This document shows, one piece after another, positions 46,179-55,928 of a DNA stretch of 64,000 nucleotides. Every line of letters starts with the position of its first letter. Position 1 is the stretch's first letter. This stretch comes from Mesorhizobium sp. L-8-3. Lineage in GTDB: Bacteria > Pseudomonadota > Alphaproteobacteria > Rhizobiales > Rhizobiaceae. Under the pieces are notes generated by a model, which was given only the letters and a program-made list of their open reading frames with translations, had not been told where the DNA came from and did not search any database. Location: assembly GCF_016756615.1 (NCBI RefSeq), contig NZ_AP023262.1:6201501-6265500 (forward strand), given 5' to 3'. A program made the translations under genes and the position numbers.

Positions 46179-47626
46179 ACGCTCTTCTGCCTCTTCGCAA
46201 TCAACGACCTGTACAGTGCGCCGTATCTCGCAGCACTTTTCGCCCACGAGACATCGGCCTTCATCCCCTGCCTCTGCATCGACGTCCAGCCGGCCGGCTC
46301 GGCATAGGCGGCCAGCGTCCTGCGGATAGCATGAACGAAGGCATCGCCACTGGCCGGTGCAAACTGGAAGCCGGTCGCCACCCCGGCCGAGACCGCCGCC
46401 TCATTCGCGTCGATCACCGTATCGGCCAGCCCGCCGGTGCGCGCCACCACGGGCACGCAGCCGTAACGCAGGCCGTAGAGCTGGGTAAGGCCGCAGGGCT
46501 CGAAACGCGACGGGATCAGGATCGCGTCCGAGCCGCCCTGCATCAGATGCGAGAGCGCCTCGTCATATGCGACGACCACGCCGACCTTGCCCCGGTGCCG
46601 GGCGGCGGCGGCAAGCAGCGCGCCTTCCAGCGCCTGATCTCCGGCCCCCAATATTGCGAGCCGGGCGCCGGCGCCCACGACGGCATCGACAGCCGAGACC
46701 AGCACGTCCACACCCTTCTGCCAGGTAAGACGGCTGACCACGCAAAGGATCGGGCCGTTGCCGGCATCCAGCTTGAAACGCTCCTCGACGACGCGCTTGT
46801 TGGCCTTGCGGGCCTTCAGCGTGCGGGCGGAATAGTTGGCGGCGAGATGCGGGTCGGTCTCGGGATCCCAGACCGCGACATCGATGCCGTTGACGATGCC
46901 GTGGAGGTCCGCGCTGCGCAGATTGACGAGCCCGTCGAGACCCATGCCGAATTCCGGCGTCCTGATCTCCTGCGCGTAGGTCGGGCTGACGGTGGTAATG
47001 GCCGATGCAGCCTGAAGGCCTGCCTTGAGGAAACCGACGCCGCCATAATATTCGACGCCGTCGAGCGCCATCGCTTCCGCCGGCAGTCCGAGTTCCGGGA
47101 AGATCGATGCGGGGAACTGACCCTGGAAGGCGAGATTGTGAACCGTCATCACTCCGGGCACGGACGAACGGCCGCCATAGCGCATATAGGCAAGCGTCAT
47201 TGCCGCCTGCCAATCATGGGCATGGACGAGATCGGGAGCGTAGCCCGCTATGGCCCCGCCGGCGATATCGCTCGCCACCTTGCCGAAGGCCGCGAAGCGC
47301 CGCCAGTTGTCCGGCCAGTCCTCTCCGGTCGGGCTGCCATAGGGCCCGCCGGCACGGTTGAAGAGATGCGGCGCATCGAGCACCAGGAGATCGAGCCCGG
47401 CGAGTTCCACCTTCAGGACCGCCGCCTTGCCGCCTAAGAGGTCGCCATAGCTGTGCAGAACCTGCTTCCTCTTCAGCCTGCCGGTCACCGAAGAATAGCC
47501 CGGCAAGAGCGTGCGGGTTTCGAAGCCCTGGCCGGCGAGCGCGAGCGGCAACGCGCCCGCGACGTCGGCAAGGCCACCCGTCTTGACCAGCGGGAAGACC
47601 TCGGAAGCGACGGCGAGAACCTTCAT
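46175..47626 (-). CDS. glgA: Glycogen synthase (ADP-glucose)
   Basis: The 483-residue GT5 enzyme begins with the family block M-K-V-L-A-V-A-S-E-V-F-P-L-V-K-T-G-G-L-A-D-V, whose K-T-G-G-L binds ADP-glucose. The C-terminal half has P-S-R-F-E-P-C-G-L-T-Q-L-Y with the conserved Glu, and R-T-G-G-L-A-D-T-V. It extends alpha-1,4 chains from ADP-glucose made by GlgC. The ATG overlaps the glgC stop (ATGA), and its own stop overlaps pgm. Confidence 0.96.
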   Translation of the reverse strand: MKVLAVASEVFPLVKTGGLADVAGALPLALAGQGFETRTLLPGYSSVTGRLKRKQVLHSYGDLLGGKAAVLKVELAGLDLLVLDAPHLFNRAGGPYGSPTGEDWPDNWRRFAAFGKVASDIAGGAIAGYAPDLVHAHDWQAAMTLAYMRYGGRSSVPGVMTVHNLAFQGQFPASIFPELGLPAEAMALDGVEYYGGVGFLKAGLQAASAITTVSPTYAQEIRTPEFGMGLDGLVNLRSADLHGIVNGIDVAVWDPETDPHLAANYSARTLKARKANKRVVEERFKLDAGNGPILCVVSRLTWQKGVDVLVSAVDAVVGAGARLAILGAGDQALEGALLAAAARHRGKVGVVVAYDEALSHLMQGGSDAILIPSRFEPCGLTQLYGLRYGCVPVVARTGGLADTVIDANEAAVSAGVATGFQFAPASGDAFVHAIRRTLAAYAEPAGWTSMQRQGMKADVSWAKSAARYGALYRSLIAKRQKSV

Positions 47627-48885
47627 GCGGTCTCCAGCCGGTCGATCATGGGCTGGGTGATGAGGCAGACCCCCTTCTCGCTGCGATTGAAGCGTTTGGC
47701 GTCGAGGATAGGATCTTCGCCGACCACCAACCCCTCGGGTATGTGCACGCCACGGTCGATGACGACCTTTTGCAACCGCGCGTTGCGGCCGACGAAGCAA
47801 TCGGGCAGAACCACAGCCTCGTCGAGCGACGAGAAGGAATTGACCCGCGCGCCCGTGAAGATGAGGCTTCGACGAAGCGCCGCGCCGGAGATGATGCAGT
47901 CGCCCGCAACCAGCGACGACACGGCCGAGCCGCGGCGGCCTTCCTCGTCATGGACGAACTTCGCCGGCGGCTTGATCTCGGCATAGGTCCAGATCGGCCA
48001 GTCGCGGTCGTAGATGTCGAGATCCGGCGTCACGTCGGTCAGGTCGATATTCGCCTCCCAATAGGCATCGACCGTCCCGACATCGCGCCAATAGGCTGCG
48101 TTCTCGAAGTTCGAGCGCACGCAGGATCTGTGAAAACGGTGGGCGATGGCCTTACCGTTTTCGACGATGTACGGGATGATGTCCTTGCCGAAGTCGCGGC
48201 TGGACTCCGCATCATCTGCGTCGCGGCGCAACTGGTCCATCAGGAAGGCCGTGCGGAAGACGTAGATGCCCATCGAAGCCAGCGCGAAGTTCGGCTTGCC
48301 GGGGATGCCCGGAGGATCGGCCGGTTTCTCTATGAACGAGATGATCCGATCCTTTTCATCGACATGCATGACGCCAAATCCCGTGGCCTCCATGCGCGGA
48401 ACCTCCAGGCAGCCGACGGTCACGTCGGCGCCCGCATCCACGTGCTCGCGCAGCATCAGCTCGTAATCCATCTTGTAGATGTGGTCGCCGGCCAGAATCA
48501 CCATGTATTCGGGACCATAGGCTTCGATGATGTCGATGTTCTGAAAAACCGCATCCGCCGTGCCTTCGTACCACTGGGTCTCCGAGACGCGCTGGCTGGC
48601 CGGCAATATGTCGAAGCTCTCGTTGCGCTCCGGCCGGAAGAAGTTCCAGCCACGCTGGAGATGGCGGATCAGCGAATGCGCCTTGTACTGGGTCGCGACC
48701 CCGATGCGGCGTATGCCCGAATTGAGCGCGTTCGACAAAGCGAAGTCGATGATACGCGTCTTGCCGCCGAAATAAACGGCAGGCTTGGCGCGCGACGCGG
48801 TCAGTTCCTTGAGCCGGCTGCCCCTGCCTCCGGCAAGCACATAGGCCATTGCATCGCGTGCGAGCGGCTGGCTCCTCTTTTCCAT
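47623..48885 (-). CDS. glgC: Glucose-1-phosphate adenylyltransferase
   Basis: The 420-residue ADP-glucose pyrophosphorylase has the nucleotide loop L-A-G-G-R-G-S-R-L-K-E-L-T with A-K-P-A-V-Y-F-G-G-K, I-L-A-G-D-H-I-Y-K-M-D-Y around the catalytic Asp, F-I-E-K-P, and a C-terminal left-handed beta-helix. It makes ADP-glucose from ATP and glucose-1-phosphate and is the allosterically controlled step of glycogen synthesis. It lies 129 bp after glgB, a gap with nothing recognisable, and is coupled to glgA. Confidence 0.96.
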   Translation of the reverse strand: MEKRSQPLARDAMAYVLAGGRGSRLKELTASRAKPAVYFGGKTRIIDFALSNALNSGIRRIGVATQYKAHSLIRHLQRGWNFFRPERNESFDILPASQRVSETQWYEGTADAVFQNIDIIEAYGPEYMVILAGDHIYKMDYELMLREHVDAGADVTVGCLEVPRMEATGFGVMHVDEKDRIISFIEKPADPPGIPGKPNFALASMGIYVFRTAFLMDQLRRDADDAESSRDFGKDIIPYIVENGKAIAHRFHRSCVRSNFENAAYWRDVGTVDAYWEANIDLTDVTPDLDIYDRDWPIWTYAEIKPPAKFVHDEEGRRGSAVSSLVAGDCIISGAALRRSLIFTGARVNSFSSLDEAVVLPDCFVGRNARLQKVVIDRGVHIPEGLVVGEDPILDAKRFNRSEKGVCLITQPMIDRLETA

Positions 48886-49014
48886 ATCATCCTCCCATGT
48901 CCAATCCCGAGCCGGTCCAAAAGGGCTTTGCCTGGCTTCGCTCAGGCCTCGCCTGCCCAGCTTCTCATGTCGCAGGTCCTTGTCGGAATCCCGGGACGCT
49001 TTTGCGAAACCTGC

Positions 49015-51213
49015 TCATGGCACCCACTCCAGCATGATGGTCGAGAGCGGCGGCAACACCATATGCGCCGACGCCCCTCCCGCGACCGGCCACGCCTGGA
49101 CGAAGCCGCCATTGCCCATGCCGCTTCCGCCATAGTCCTGGGCGTCCGTGTTGACGATCTCGCGCCAGCGCCCGGCCTTCGGAAGGGGGACGCGATAATC
49201 GCCGCGCGGCACAGGTGTGAAATTCGCGACCACCACCAACGGTTCCTCATCAGGCGCATTGCGCTGCCAGGCGAACACCGAATTGTCGGCATCGTCGACG
49301 ACCAGCCAGGAAAACCCTTCGGGCTCACAGTCTCGCGCATGGAGCGCCGGTTTCGAACGGTAGAGATGGTTGAGGTCACGGACGAGCTGCCGCATGCCGC
49401 GATGCGGCGCGTGGTCGAGAAGGTGCCAGTCGAGCGCGCGCGCCTCGCTCCATTCGTCGCGCTGGGCGAACTCCTGGCCCATGAACAGCAGCTTCTTGCC
49501 GGGATAGCCCCACATGAAGGCGTAGAGCGCGCGCAGGTTGGCGAATTTCTGCCAGTCGTCCCCGGCCATCTTGCCGAGCAGCGTGCCTTTCCCGTGCACG
49601 ACCTCGTCATGGGAGAGCGGCAGCACGAAATTCTCGCTGAAGGCGTAGATCAGCCCGAAGGTGACGGCGTCGTGGTGATGCTTGCGGTGGATGGGCTCGC
49701 GCGAGAAATAGGCGAGCGTGTCGTGCATGAAGCCCATGTTCCATTTGAAGCCGAAGCCCAGGCCGCCCTCATGCACGGGCTGCGAGACCTTGGGCCAGGA
49801 GGTCGATTCCTCGGCGATCGTCACGACGCCGGGGTGGGCACCGTAGACGGATTTATTCATCTCCTGGAGGAAACGCACGGCTTCGAGGTTCTCGCGGCCG
49901 CCGCGCTCATTGGGGATCCATTCTCCTTCCTTGCGCGAATAGTCCAGATAGAGCATCGAGGCGACCGCATCGACCCGCAGCCCGTCGAGATGATATTTCT
50001 CGGCCCAATAGAGCGCATTGTTGACCAGGAAGGCGCTGACTTCCTTCCGCCCGAAATTGTAGATCGCGGTGTTCCAGTCGGGATGGAAGCCCTTGCGCGG
50101 ATCGGCATGCTCGTAGAGCGCCGTCCCGTCGAACTTCGCCAGCCCGTGCTCGTCGACCGGGAAATGCGCGGGTACCCAGTCGAGGATGACACCAATGCCG
50201 GCACGGTGAGCCCCATCGACGAAACGGGCGAAGGCTTCCGGCTCGCCGAAACGGGCGGTCGGCGCGTAGAGCCCCGTCGTCTGATAGCCCCAGGACGGAT
50301 CGTAGGGATGCTCGGTGATCGGCAGGAACTCGATATGGGTAAAGCCGGTGTCGACCACATAGGGGATCAGCCGCTCGGCGAGTTCATCCCAGGAAAGGAA
50401 GCCACCCTCGGCATTGCGCTGCCAGGACCCGGCATGGACCTCGTAGATCGAGATCGGCTGTCGGCGCGGATCCGCCCCCCTCCAGAAATCACGATGCGCC
50501 TGATCACCCCATTCATGCGCGGACGGCGCCGTGGTGACGGAAGCGGTCGCCGGGCGCAGTTCCGACCGGAAGGCGAAGGGGTCGGCCTTAAGCGGCAACC
50601 GCTTGCCCTGCGCGCCGATGATCTCGAATTTGTAGGGCCTGCCCGGCCCGATGTCTGGCACGAACACTTCCCAGACGCCGATGTCGCCGCGCAGCCTCAT
50701 CGCGTGGCGGCGACCGTCCCAGTCGTTGAAATCGCCGACGACGGAGACTCGCCGGGCATTGGGCGCCCAGACCGCGAAATGTACGCCTGACGCGCCCTCA
50801 TGCGAAATCAGATGCGCTCCGAGCTTGTCGAACAGCCTGAGGTGCGAACCTTCCGCGATGAAGTAGTCGTCCATCGGTCCCAGCACCGGGCCGAAGGAGT
50901 AGGCATCGGTCAGCCACCAGTCGCCACCGGCATTGCGCGCGTGGTAGCGCAAGGGCTGGCGCCTGCGGATCGAAAGCCGGCCCTCGAAAAAGCCGGCGTC
51001 GTGGCGGCGGCGCAACTCCCCGGCCGGCTTGCCCGCAAGGGTGAAAGCGGCGACGAACTCGGCATGCGGGATGAAGCAACGCCCGACGAGGCCCTTGCCG
51101 GCCTGGTGCACTCCGAGCACGGAAAAGGGGTCGCGGTGCTTTCCCGAAACAATCGCCTCGACATCGGTGGAAGCCGCCATCCCGCTTTCGCCCTTTGCCG
51201 ATGTCGACTTCAT
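49015..51213 (-). CDS. glgB: 1,4-alpha-glucan branching enzyme
   Basis: The 732-residue protein has an N-terminal CBM48 region with an extra N1-type module and a GH13 barrel. D-G-L-R-V-D-A-V-A-S-M-L-Y carries the nucleophile, T-I-A-E-E-S-T-S-W-P the acid/base Glu, and L-P-L-S-H-D-E-V-V-H-G-K-G the third site. It creates alpha-1,6 branches in glycogen. ATG 51213 is used; an in-frame ATG at 51180 is an alternative, and neither ribosome-binding site is ideal. It follows glgP after 46 bp. Confidence 0.95.
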   Translation of the reverse strand: MKSTSAKGESGMAASTDVEAIVSGKHRDPFSVLGVHQAGKGLVGRCFIPHAEFVAAFTLAGKPAGELRRRHDAGFFEGRLSIRRRQPLRYHARNAGGDWWLTDAYSFGPVLGPMDDYFIAEGSHLRLFDKLGAHLISHEGASGVHFAVWAPNARRVSVVGDFNDWDGRRHAMRLRGDIGVWEVFVPDIGPGRPYKFEIIGAQGKRLPLKADPFAFRSELRPATASVTTAPSAHEWGDQAHRDFWRGADPRRQPISIYEVHAGSWQRNAEGGFLSWDELAERLIPYVVDTGFTHIEFLPITEHPYDPSWGYQTTGLYAPTARFGEPEAFARFVDGAHRAGIGVILDWVPAHFPVDEHGLAKFDGTALYEHADPRKGFHPDWNTAIYNFGRKEVSAFLVNNALYWAEKYHLDGLRVDAVASMLYLDYSRKEGEWIPNERGGRENLEAVRFLQEMNKSVYGAHPGVVTIAEESTSWPKVSQPVHEGGLGFGFKWNMGFMHDTLAYFSREPIHRKHHHDAVTFGLIYAFSENFVLPLSHDEVVHGKGTLLGKMAGDDWQKFANLRALYAFMWGYPGKKLLFMGQEFAQRDEWSEARALDWHLLDHAPHRGMRQLVRDLNHLYRSKPALHARDCEPEGFSWLVVDDADNSVFAWQRNAPDEEPLVVVANFTPVPRGDYRVPLPKAGRWREIVNTDAQDYGGSGMGNGGFVQAWPVAGGASAHMVLPPLSTIMLEWVP

Positions 51214-51259
51214 GCGGTCGGCGCCCCTCCGCCATCATGCGATTGTCGAGACAGGATTG

Positions 51260-53728
51260 TCATGCCGGCACGTTCCAGATTTCGCACGCATATTGGCGAA
51301 TGGTCCGATCGGACGAGAACCAGCCCATACGAGCCACGTTGCGGACAGCCTTGGCATACCAGCCGGGGCTGTCGCGCCAGAGCTCGTCGACCCGGCGCTG
51401 CGCCTCCGCATAGGCGTCGAAATCGGCGGCGACCATGAACCAGTCGTGATCGTAGAGGCCGTCCATCAGCGCGCGATAGCGGGTGGGATCATCAGGCGAG
51501 AACACGCCCGACGAGATCGCCGCGGCGGCTTGCGACAGTTCCGGCGATGCCTCGATGACGGCGCGCGGATTGTAGCCGTTGCTTCGCCGCTGGGCGACTT
51601 CTTCCGCGGTCAGACCGAAGATGACGATGTTGTCGTCACCGACATGTTCCTTCATCTCGACATTGGCGCCGTCGAGGGTTCCGATGGTGATGGCGCCATT
51701 CAGCGCAAATTTCATATTGCCCGTGCCCGACGCCTCCATGCCGGCCGTCGAGATCTGTTCCGAAAGATCGGCCGCCGGCATCATGATTTCGGCAAGGCTG
51801 ACATTGTAATTGGGCATGAACACCACCTTCAGGAGGCCACGCACCGCCGGATCCCTGTTGATCACCCTCGCCACGTCGTTGGCGAGCTTTATGATCAGCT
51901 TGGCGTTGTGATAGCTCGGCGCCGCCTTGCCGCCGAAGAACTTGACCCGCGGAATCCAGTCCCGCTCGGGATGCGATCGCATCTGGTCATAGAGCGCCAC
52001 GGCCTCGATGATGTTCAGGAGCTGGCGCTTGTATTCGTGGATGCGCTTGATCTGGATGTCGAACAGGGCCGACGGATCGAGCCTGATGCCAAGCCGCTCG
52101 GCAACCACCGCCGCCAGCCGCTCCTTTCGCTGGCGCTTTACGGCAGCGAATTTTTCGCGAAACGCCACATCCTCGGCAAACGGGTCGAGGTCCCTCAAGA
52201 GCGAGACGTCGTCGAGGAAAGCGTCGCCGATCGCCTCCTTCGCCAAAGCCGTCAAACCCGGATTGGACTGGAACAGCCAGCGGCGCGGGGTAATGCCGTT
52301 GGTCTTGTTGTTGATGCGCTCCGGATAGAGCTTGTGGAGGTCGGCGAAGACAGTCTCCTTCATCAGCTCCGTGTGCAGCGCCGACACACCGTTGATCGAA
52401 TGCGACCCGGCAAAGGCCAGGTTGCCCATGCGCACGCGGCGCTCGCCATCCTCATGGATGAGCGAGATCCGGCTGATCTGGGCGCCGTCGAAACCTTCGG
52501 CGGCCCGCGCCTCGTGCAGGATCTGCGCGTTGATGGCGTAGACGAGTTGCATATGGCGCGGCAGGAGACGCTCGAAAAGCGGTACCGGCCAGCTTTCCAG
52601 CGCTTCCGGCAGAAGCGTGTGGTTGGTGTAGGCGAAGGTCCGCTTGGTGAGATCCCAGGCCGTATCGAAATCGATCTCGTGCACGTCCATGAGAAGCCGC
52701 ATCAGTTCGGCGACGGCAACGGCCGGATGGGTGTCGTTGAGGTGGATCGCGGCCTTGTCGGGCAGGGAAGCGAGGTTGCCGAACTGGCTGAGATGACGCT
52801 GCACGATGTCCTGCAGCGACGCGGTGGTGAAGAAGTACTCCTGCCGCAGCCTGAGCTCCTGCCCCGCGGGCGTGGCGTCGGCGGGGTAGAGCACCCGCGA
52901 GAGCGCATCGGCCTTGTTGCTTTCGCGCAGAGCGCCGATATGGTCGCCGGCGTTGAAAGCTTCCAGCAGGATGGGGTCGACCGGCATGCCGGACCACAGC
53001 CGCAGCGTGTTGACGCGATTGCCGCGCCAGCCGACGACGGGCGTGTCGTAGGCGACGGCGAGCACCCGCTCCTGCGGCTTCCAGACATGGTGCTCCAGCC
53101 GGCCGTCCTTGCTGGTGACGGATTCCACATGGCCGCCGAAGCCGACCTCGAAGGAGCGCTCGCGGCGCTCGAACTCCCAGGGATTGCCGTGATCGAGCCA
53201 GGTCTCGGGCAGCTCGACCTGCCAGCCGTCGGAAATCTCCTGGCGGAACATGCCGTTCTTGTAGCGGATGCCGTAGCCGTGAGCCGGTACGTCGACGGTC
53301 GCCATGCTTTCCATGAAACAGGCGGCCAGGCGCCCGAGGCCACCATTGCCGAGCGCGGCGTCCGGCTCGAGCGCCGCGACTACGTCGAGATCGACGCCGA
53401 GCGACGCGAGCGCTTCGCGCACCGGCTCGAGCAGGCCGATATTCGAGAAGGAATCGCGCATCAGCCGGCCGATCAGGAACTCGAGCGAAAGGTAGTAGAC
53501 GCGCTTGGCCTCCTGGTCATAGGCCTTCTTGGTCGCGTCGATCCAGCGCTCGACGATGCGGTCGCGCACCACCTTTATGGACGCGGTGAGCCAGTCATAA
53601 GGCGTGGCGACCGTCGCGTCCTTGCCGATGCGATAGGTCAGGCACTTCAAGATCTCGGTTGCGAGCGTCTTTGGATCGGAATCGTTCAAGATCGGCCTCG
53701 GGAGTTCGAACGTCTTGGTCCCGGTCAT
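51260..53728 (-). CDS. glgP: Glycogen/maltodextrin phosphorylase
   Basis: The 822-residue GT35 phosphorylase is complete. The PLP-lysine block E-A-S-G-T-G-N-M-K-F-A-L-N-G-A is near the C-terminus, and I-Q-I-K-R-I-H-E-Y-K-R-Q-L-L-N and N-G-G-L-G-R-L-A-A-C-F-M-E-S are further signatures. It releases glucose-1-phosphate from the non-reducing ends of glycogen. It is the first gene of the 17 kb minus-strand block; the 154 bp upstream should contain the main promoter. ATG 53728 is preferred to the GTG codon directly before it. Confidence 0.95.
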   Translation of the reverse strand: MTGTKTFELPRPILNDSDPKTLATEILKCLTYRIGKDATVATPYDWLTASIKVVRDRIVERWIDATKKAYDQEAKRVYYLSLEFLIGRLMRDSFSNIGLLEPVREALASLGVDLDVVAALEPDAALGNGGLGRLAACFMESMATVDVPAHGYGIRYKNGMFRQEISDGWQVELPETWLDHGNPWEFERRERSFEVGFGGHVESVTSKDGRLEHHVWKPQERVLAVAYDTPVVGWRGNRVNTLRLWSGMPVDPILLEAFNAGDHIGALRESNKADALSRVLYPADATPAGQELRLRQEYFFTTASLQDIVQRHLSQFGNLASLPDKAAIHLNDTHPAVAVAELMRLLMDVHEIDFDTAWDLTKRTFAYTNHTLLPEALESWPVPLFERLLPRHMQLVYAINAQILHEARAAEGFDGAQISRISLIHEDGERRVRMGNLAFAGSHSINGVSALHTELMKETVFADLHKLYPERINNKTNGITPRRWLFQSNPGLTALAKEAIGDAFLDDVSLLRDLDPFAEDVAFREKFAAVKRQRKERLAAVVAERLGIRLDPSALFDIQIKRIHEYKRQLLNIIEAVALYDQMRSHPERDWIPRVKFFGGKAAPSYHNAKLIIKLANDVARVINRDPAVRGLLKVVFMPNYNVSLAEIMMPAADLSEQISTAGMEASGTGNMKFALNGAITIGTLDGANVEMKEHVGDDNIVIFGLTAEEVAQRRSNGYNPRAVIEASPELSQAAAAISSGVFSPDDPTRYRALMDGLYDHDWFMVAADFDAYAEAQRRVDELWRDSPGWYAKAVRNVARMGWFSSDRTIRQYACEIWNVPA

Positions 53729-53882
53729 CACAGTCTTCCGTACAAACCGGCGCGCCGCGATTGGCTGCCTTCAGTTGATCGCTTCCTCCCGATCTGTCGA
53801 AGCTAGCCGTATTTCAGGCGATTTTGCACGCGGAATCTGAAGACCGCGTCATATCGACACCAACGGCTGTGCGATCGGCTGG

Positions 53883-54659
53883 TCAAGCCGCGAGCGCCTG
53901 ATGTGGTGCCTCCTTCGCGCCTGTCATGAAGGCGACTGCGTCGGACATCGTATATTCCTTCGGATCGATGACGCACAGGCGACGGCCGAGCCGATGGATG
54001 TGGATGCGGTCGGCAACCTCGAAGACGTGCGGCATGTTGTGCGAGATCAGCACGATCGGCAGGCCGCGCTTCTTCACGTCGAGGATCAGCTCCAGCACCC
54101 GCCGCGATTCCTTGACGCCAAGCGCCGCGGTCGGCTCGTCCATGATCACCACCTTGGAGCCGAAAGCCGCAGCGCGAGCCACCGCCACCCCCTGGCGCTG
54201 GCCGCCTGACAAGGTCTCCACCGCCTGGCCGATGTTCTGGATGGTCATCAGGCCGAGTTCCGACAGCTTTTCGCGGGCACGCTTCTCCATGGCCGGACGA
54301 TCAAGCATCCGGAACCAGCGCCCGAACAGGCCTGGTTTGCGCAGTTCCCGTCCCAGAAACATGTTGTCGGCTATGGAGAGTGCCGGCGACAGGGCAAGGT
54401 TCTGGTAGACGGTCTCGATGCCGGCATCGCGCGCCTCCAGGGGAGACCTGAAGTGTACCGGCTTGCCTTCGAGCGTGATCTCCCCCTCGTCGGGCAGGAC
54501 GGCGCCTGAGATCGCCTTGATCAGCGTGGACTTGCCGGCACCGTTGTCGCCGATCACGGCCAGAACCTCGCCGGGATAGAGGTCGAAATCGGAACTGTTG
54601 AGAGCGGTGACGCGTCCGTAGCGCTTGACCAGGCCACGTGCGGTGAGAATCGGTTCCAT
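53883..54659 (-). CDS. frcA: Fructose ABC transporter ATP-binding protein
   Basis: The 258-residue ABC ATPase has Walker A G-D-N-G-A-G-K-S-T, signature L-S-G-G-Q-R-Q, Walker B V-V-I-M-D-E-P and switch His in L-I-S-H-N-M. It is a single-domain protein, unlike the double-ATPase proteins of most ribose-type systems, and agrees closely with what I recall of Sinorhizobium FrcA. It powers high-affinity fructose (also mannose/ribose) uptake. The ATG overlaps the permease stop by one base. The frame stays open far upstream, but that part is the antisense-free shadow of frcC. Confidence 0.92.
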   Translation of the reverse strand: MEPILTARGLVKRYGRVTALNSSDFDLYPGEVLAVIGDNGAGKSTLIKAISGAVLPDEGEITLEGKPVHFRSPLEARDAGIETVYQNLALSPALSIADNMFLGRELRKPGLFGRWFRMLDRPAMEKRAREKLSELGLMTIQNIGQAVETLSGGQRQGVAVARAAAFGSKVVIMDEPTAALGVKESRRVLELILDVKKRGLPIVLISHNMPHVFEVADRIHIHRLGRRLCVIDPKEYTMSDAVAFMTGAKEAPHQALAA

Positions 54660-55741
54660 CAGGCGGCCACCTTTCTGATCCACTGGTCGATGGCGACGGC
54701 GGCGATGATCAGCGCGCCGATCAAGAGATAGGTCCATTGCGGGTCGGTGCCGATCAGCCTCAGCCCGAGCGAGAAGACGCCGACGATGAGGGCGCCGAAC
54801 AGCATGCCCAGTATCGAGCCGCGTCCGCCGAAGAGCGATATGCCGCCGATCACCACGGCAGTGATCGATTCGATGTTGGCGAACTGGCCAGCGGTCGGAG
54901 AAACCGAGCCGATGCGGCCGATCAGGGCCCAGCCGGCAAGCGCGCAGATCAGGCCGGAGATCGCGTAGACGGTCACCAGGATGCGCTTGACTTGTACGCC
55001 GGAGAGCTTCGCCGCCTCGGGGTCGTCGCCAATGGCATAGACGTGCCGGCCCCATGCGGTGTGATTCAATATGTACCACAAGAGCCCTATGAGCAGCACC
55101 ATGGCAACGACGCCATAGGTGAAGACGGCGTTTCCGACCCTGAAATTCTGGCCGAAGAACTGGAGGATGGACGCCTGCGCCTCGATGTCCTGCGAGCGGA
55201 TCGTCTCGTTCGCGGAGTAGAGGAAATTGGCGGCGAGAACGATCTGCCAGGTGCCCAGCGTCACGATGAAGGGCGGCAGCTTCATGTGGGCGACGAGCAC
55301 GCCGTTGACCCAGCCGCAGGCCGCGCCAACGGCCAGTCCGCACAGGACCGAAAGCGCCGGCGGAAGCCCGTAGCGGAAGGTGAACTGGCCCATGACAACG
55401 GATGAAAGCACCATGATCGCGCCGACCGACAGGTCGATGCCCGCCGTCAGCACGACAAGGGTCTGCGCAGCCCCGACAATGCCGACGATCGCCACCTGCT
55501 GCAGGATCAACGTCATAGAGAAGGCGGAGAAGAACTTGCCGCCAACCAGGACGCCGAACACCAGCAGCGACAGCACGAGCACGATGAGCGGTACGGCCGC
55601 CGGGCTCGAATGGAGAAAATGCTGCGCCTGCTCCAAGGCGGAGCGCTTGTGGGTGTCGAAACTCGCAACCGCCGTGTCGCTGCCCGAGAGAACCTTCTCG
55701 AACTCCTGCGGCTGACGGCCATGCGCCGTAGCGTCGCTCAT
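54659..55741 (-). CDS. frcC: Fructose ABC transporter permease
   Basis: The 360-residue inner-membrane permease of the ribose/xylose (BPD_transp_2) type has about 9-10 hydrophobic segments. V-L-T-A-G-I-D-L-S-V-G-A-I-M is the family signature, and E-A-A-K-L-S-G-V is the coupling helix that contacts the ATPase. An N-terminal hydrophilic extension of about 60 residues precedes the first helix. It lies 187 bp after frcB, separated by three stem-loops that probably lower its expression relative to the binding protein. Confidence 0.93.
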   Translation of the reverse strand: MSDATAHGRQPQEFEKVLSGSDTAVASFDTHKRSALEQAQHFLHSSPAAVPLIVLVLSLLVFGVLVGGKFFSAFSMTLILQQVAIVGIVGAAQTLVVLTAGIDLSVGAIMVLSSVVMGQFTFRYGLPPALSVLCGLAVGAACGWVNGVLVAHMKLPPFIVTLGTWQIVLAANFLYSANETIRSQDIEAQASILQFFGQNFRVGNAVFTYGVVAMVLLIGLLWYILNHTAWGRHVYAIGDDPEAAKLSGVQVKRILVTVYAISGLICALAGWALIGRIGSVSPTAGQFANIESITAVVIGGISLFGGRGSILGMLFGALIVGVFSLGLRLIGTDPQWTYLLIGALIIAAVAIDQWIRKVAA

Positions 55742-55821
55742 GTCTTTTCCTCCTGGAGCGCCGTGCGTACATCTGCACACGCAAAAGACGTCACAGCACC
55801 GTGCATCCGCGCATCTGGCTT

Positions 55822-55902
55822 CCCGAAATTCGATCCCGATATTTCGGGCCGATGCGGCAGGGGCGTCGCCCCATGATGGAGGCGGTCAATGAGACCGCCT
55901 CC
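55822..55902 (-). promoter_or_regulatory. Three tandem stem-loops between frcB and frcC
   Basis: Inverted repeats CCCGAAAT/ATTTCGGG (55822-55829 and 55841-55848), a GGGGCG/GCCCC hairpin (about 55859-55872) and GGAGGCGGTC/GACCGCCTCC (55878-55887 and 55893-55902) follow the frcB stop. None has a T-tract, so they more likely protect frcB mRNA or cause partial read-through than end transcription. Confidence 0.65.
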
Positions 55903-55928
55903 GGCGTTGTCGCCGTCAGCCGATCAGA

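Noticed and set aside
47743..50790. Very long plus-strand open frame (about 1,015 codons) opposite glgC and glgB
   Set aside because: It is antisense to two well-supported genes, has Arg/His/Asp-rich composition typical of antisense frames in GC-rich DNA, and shows no domain.
51029..53806. Plus-strand open frame of about 925 codons opposite glgP
   Set aside because: Same reasoning: it mirrors the codon structure of glgP and has no recognisable motif or start context.
53835..53856. ACGCGG/CCGCGT repeat between glgP and frcA
   Set aside because: A 6 bp stem with a 10-nt loop and no T-tract is expected by chance in this GC-rich sequence.
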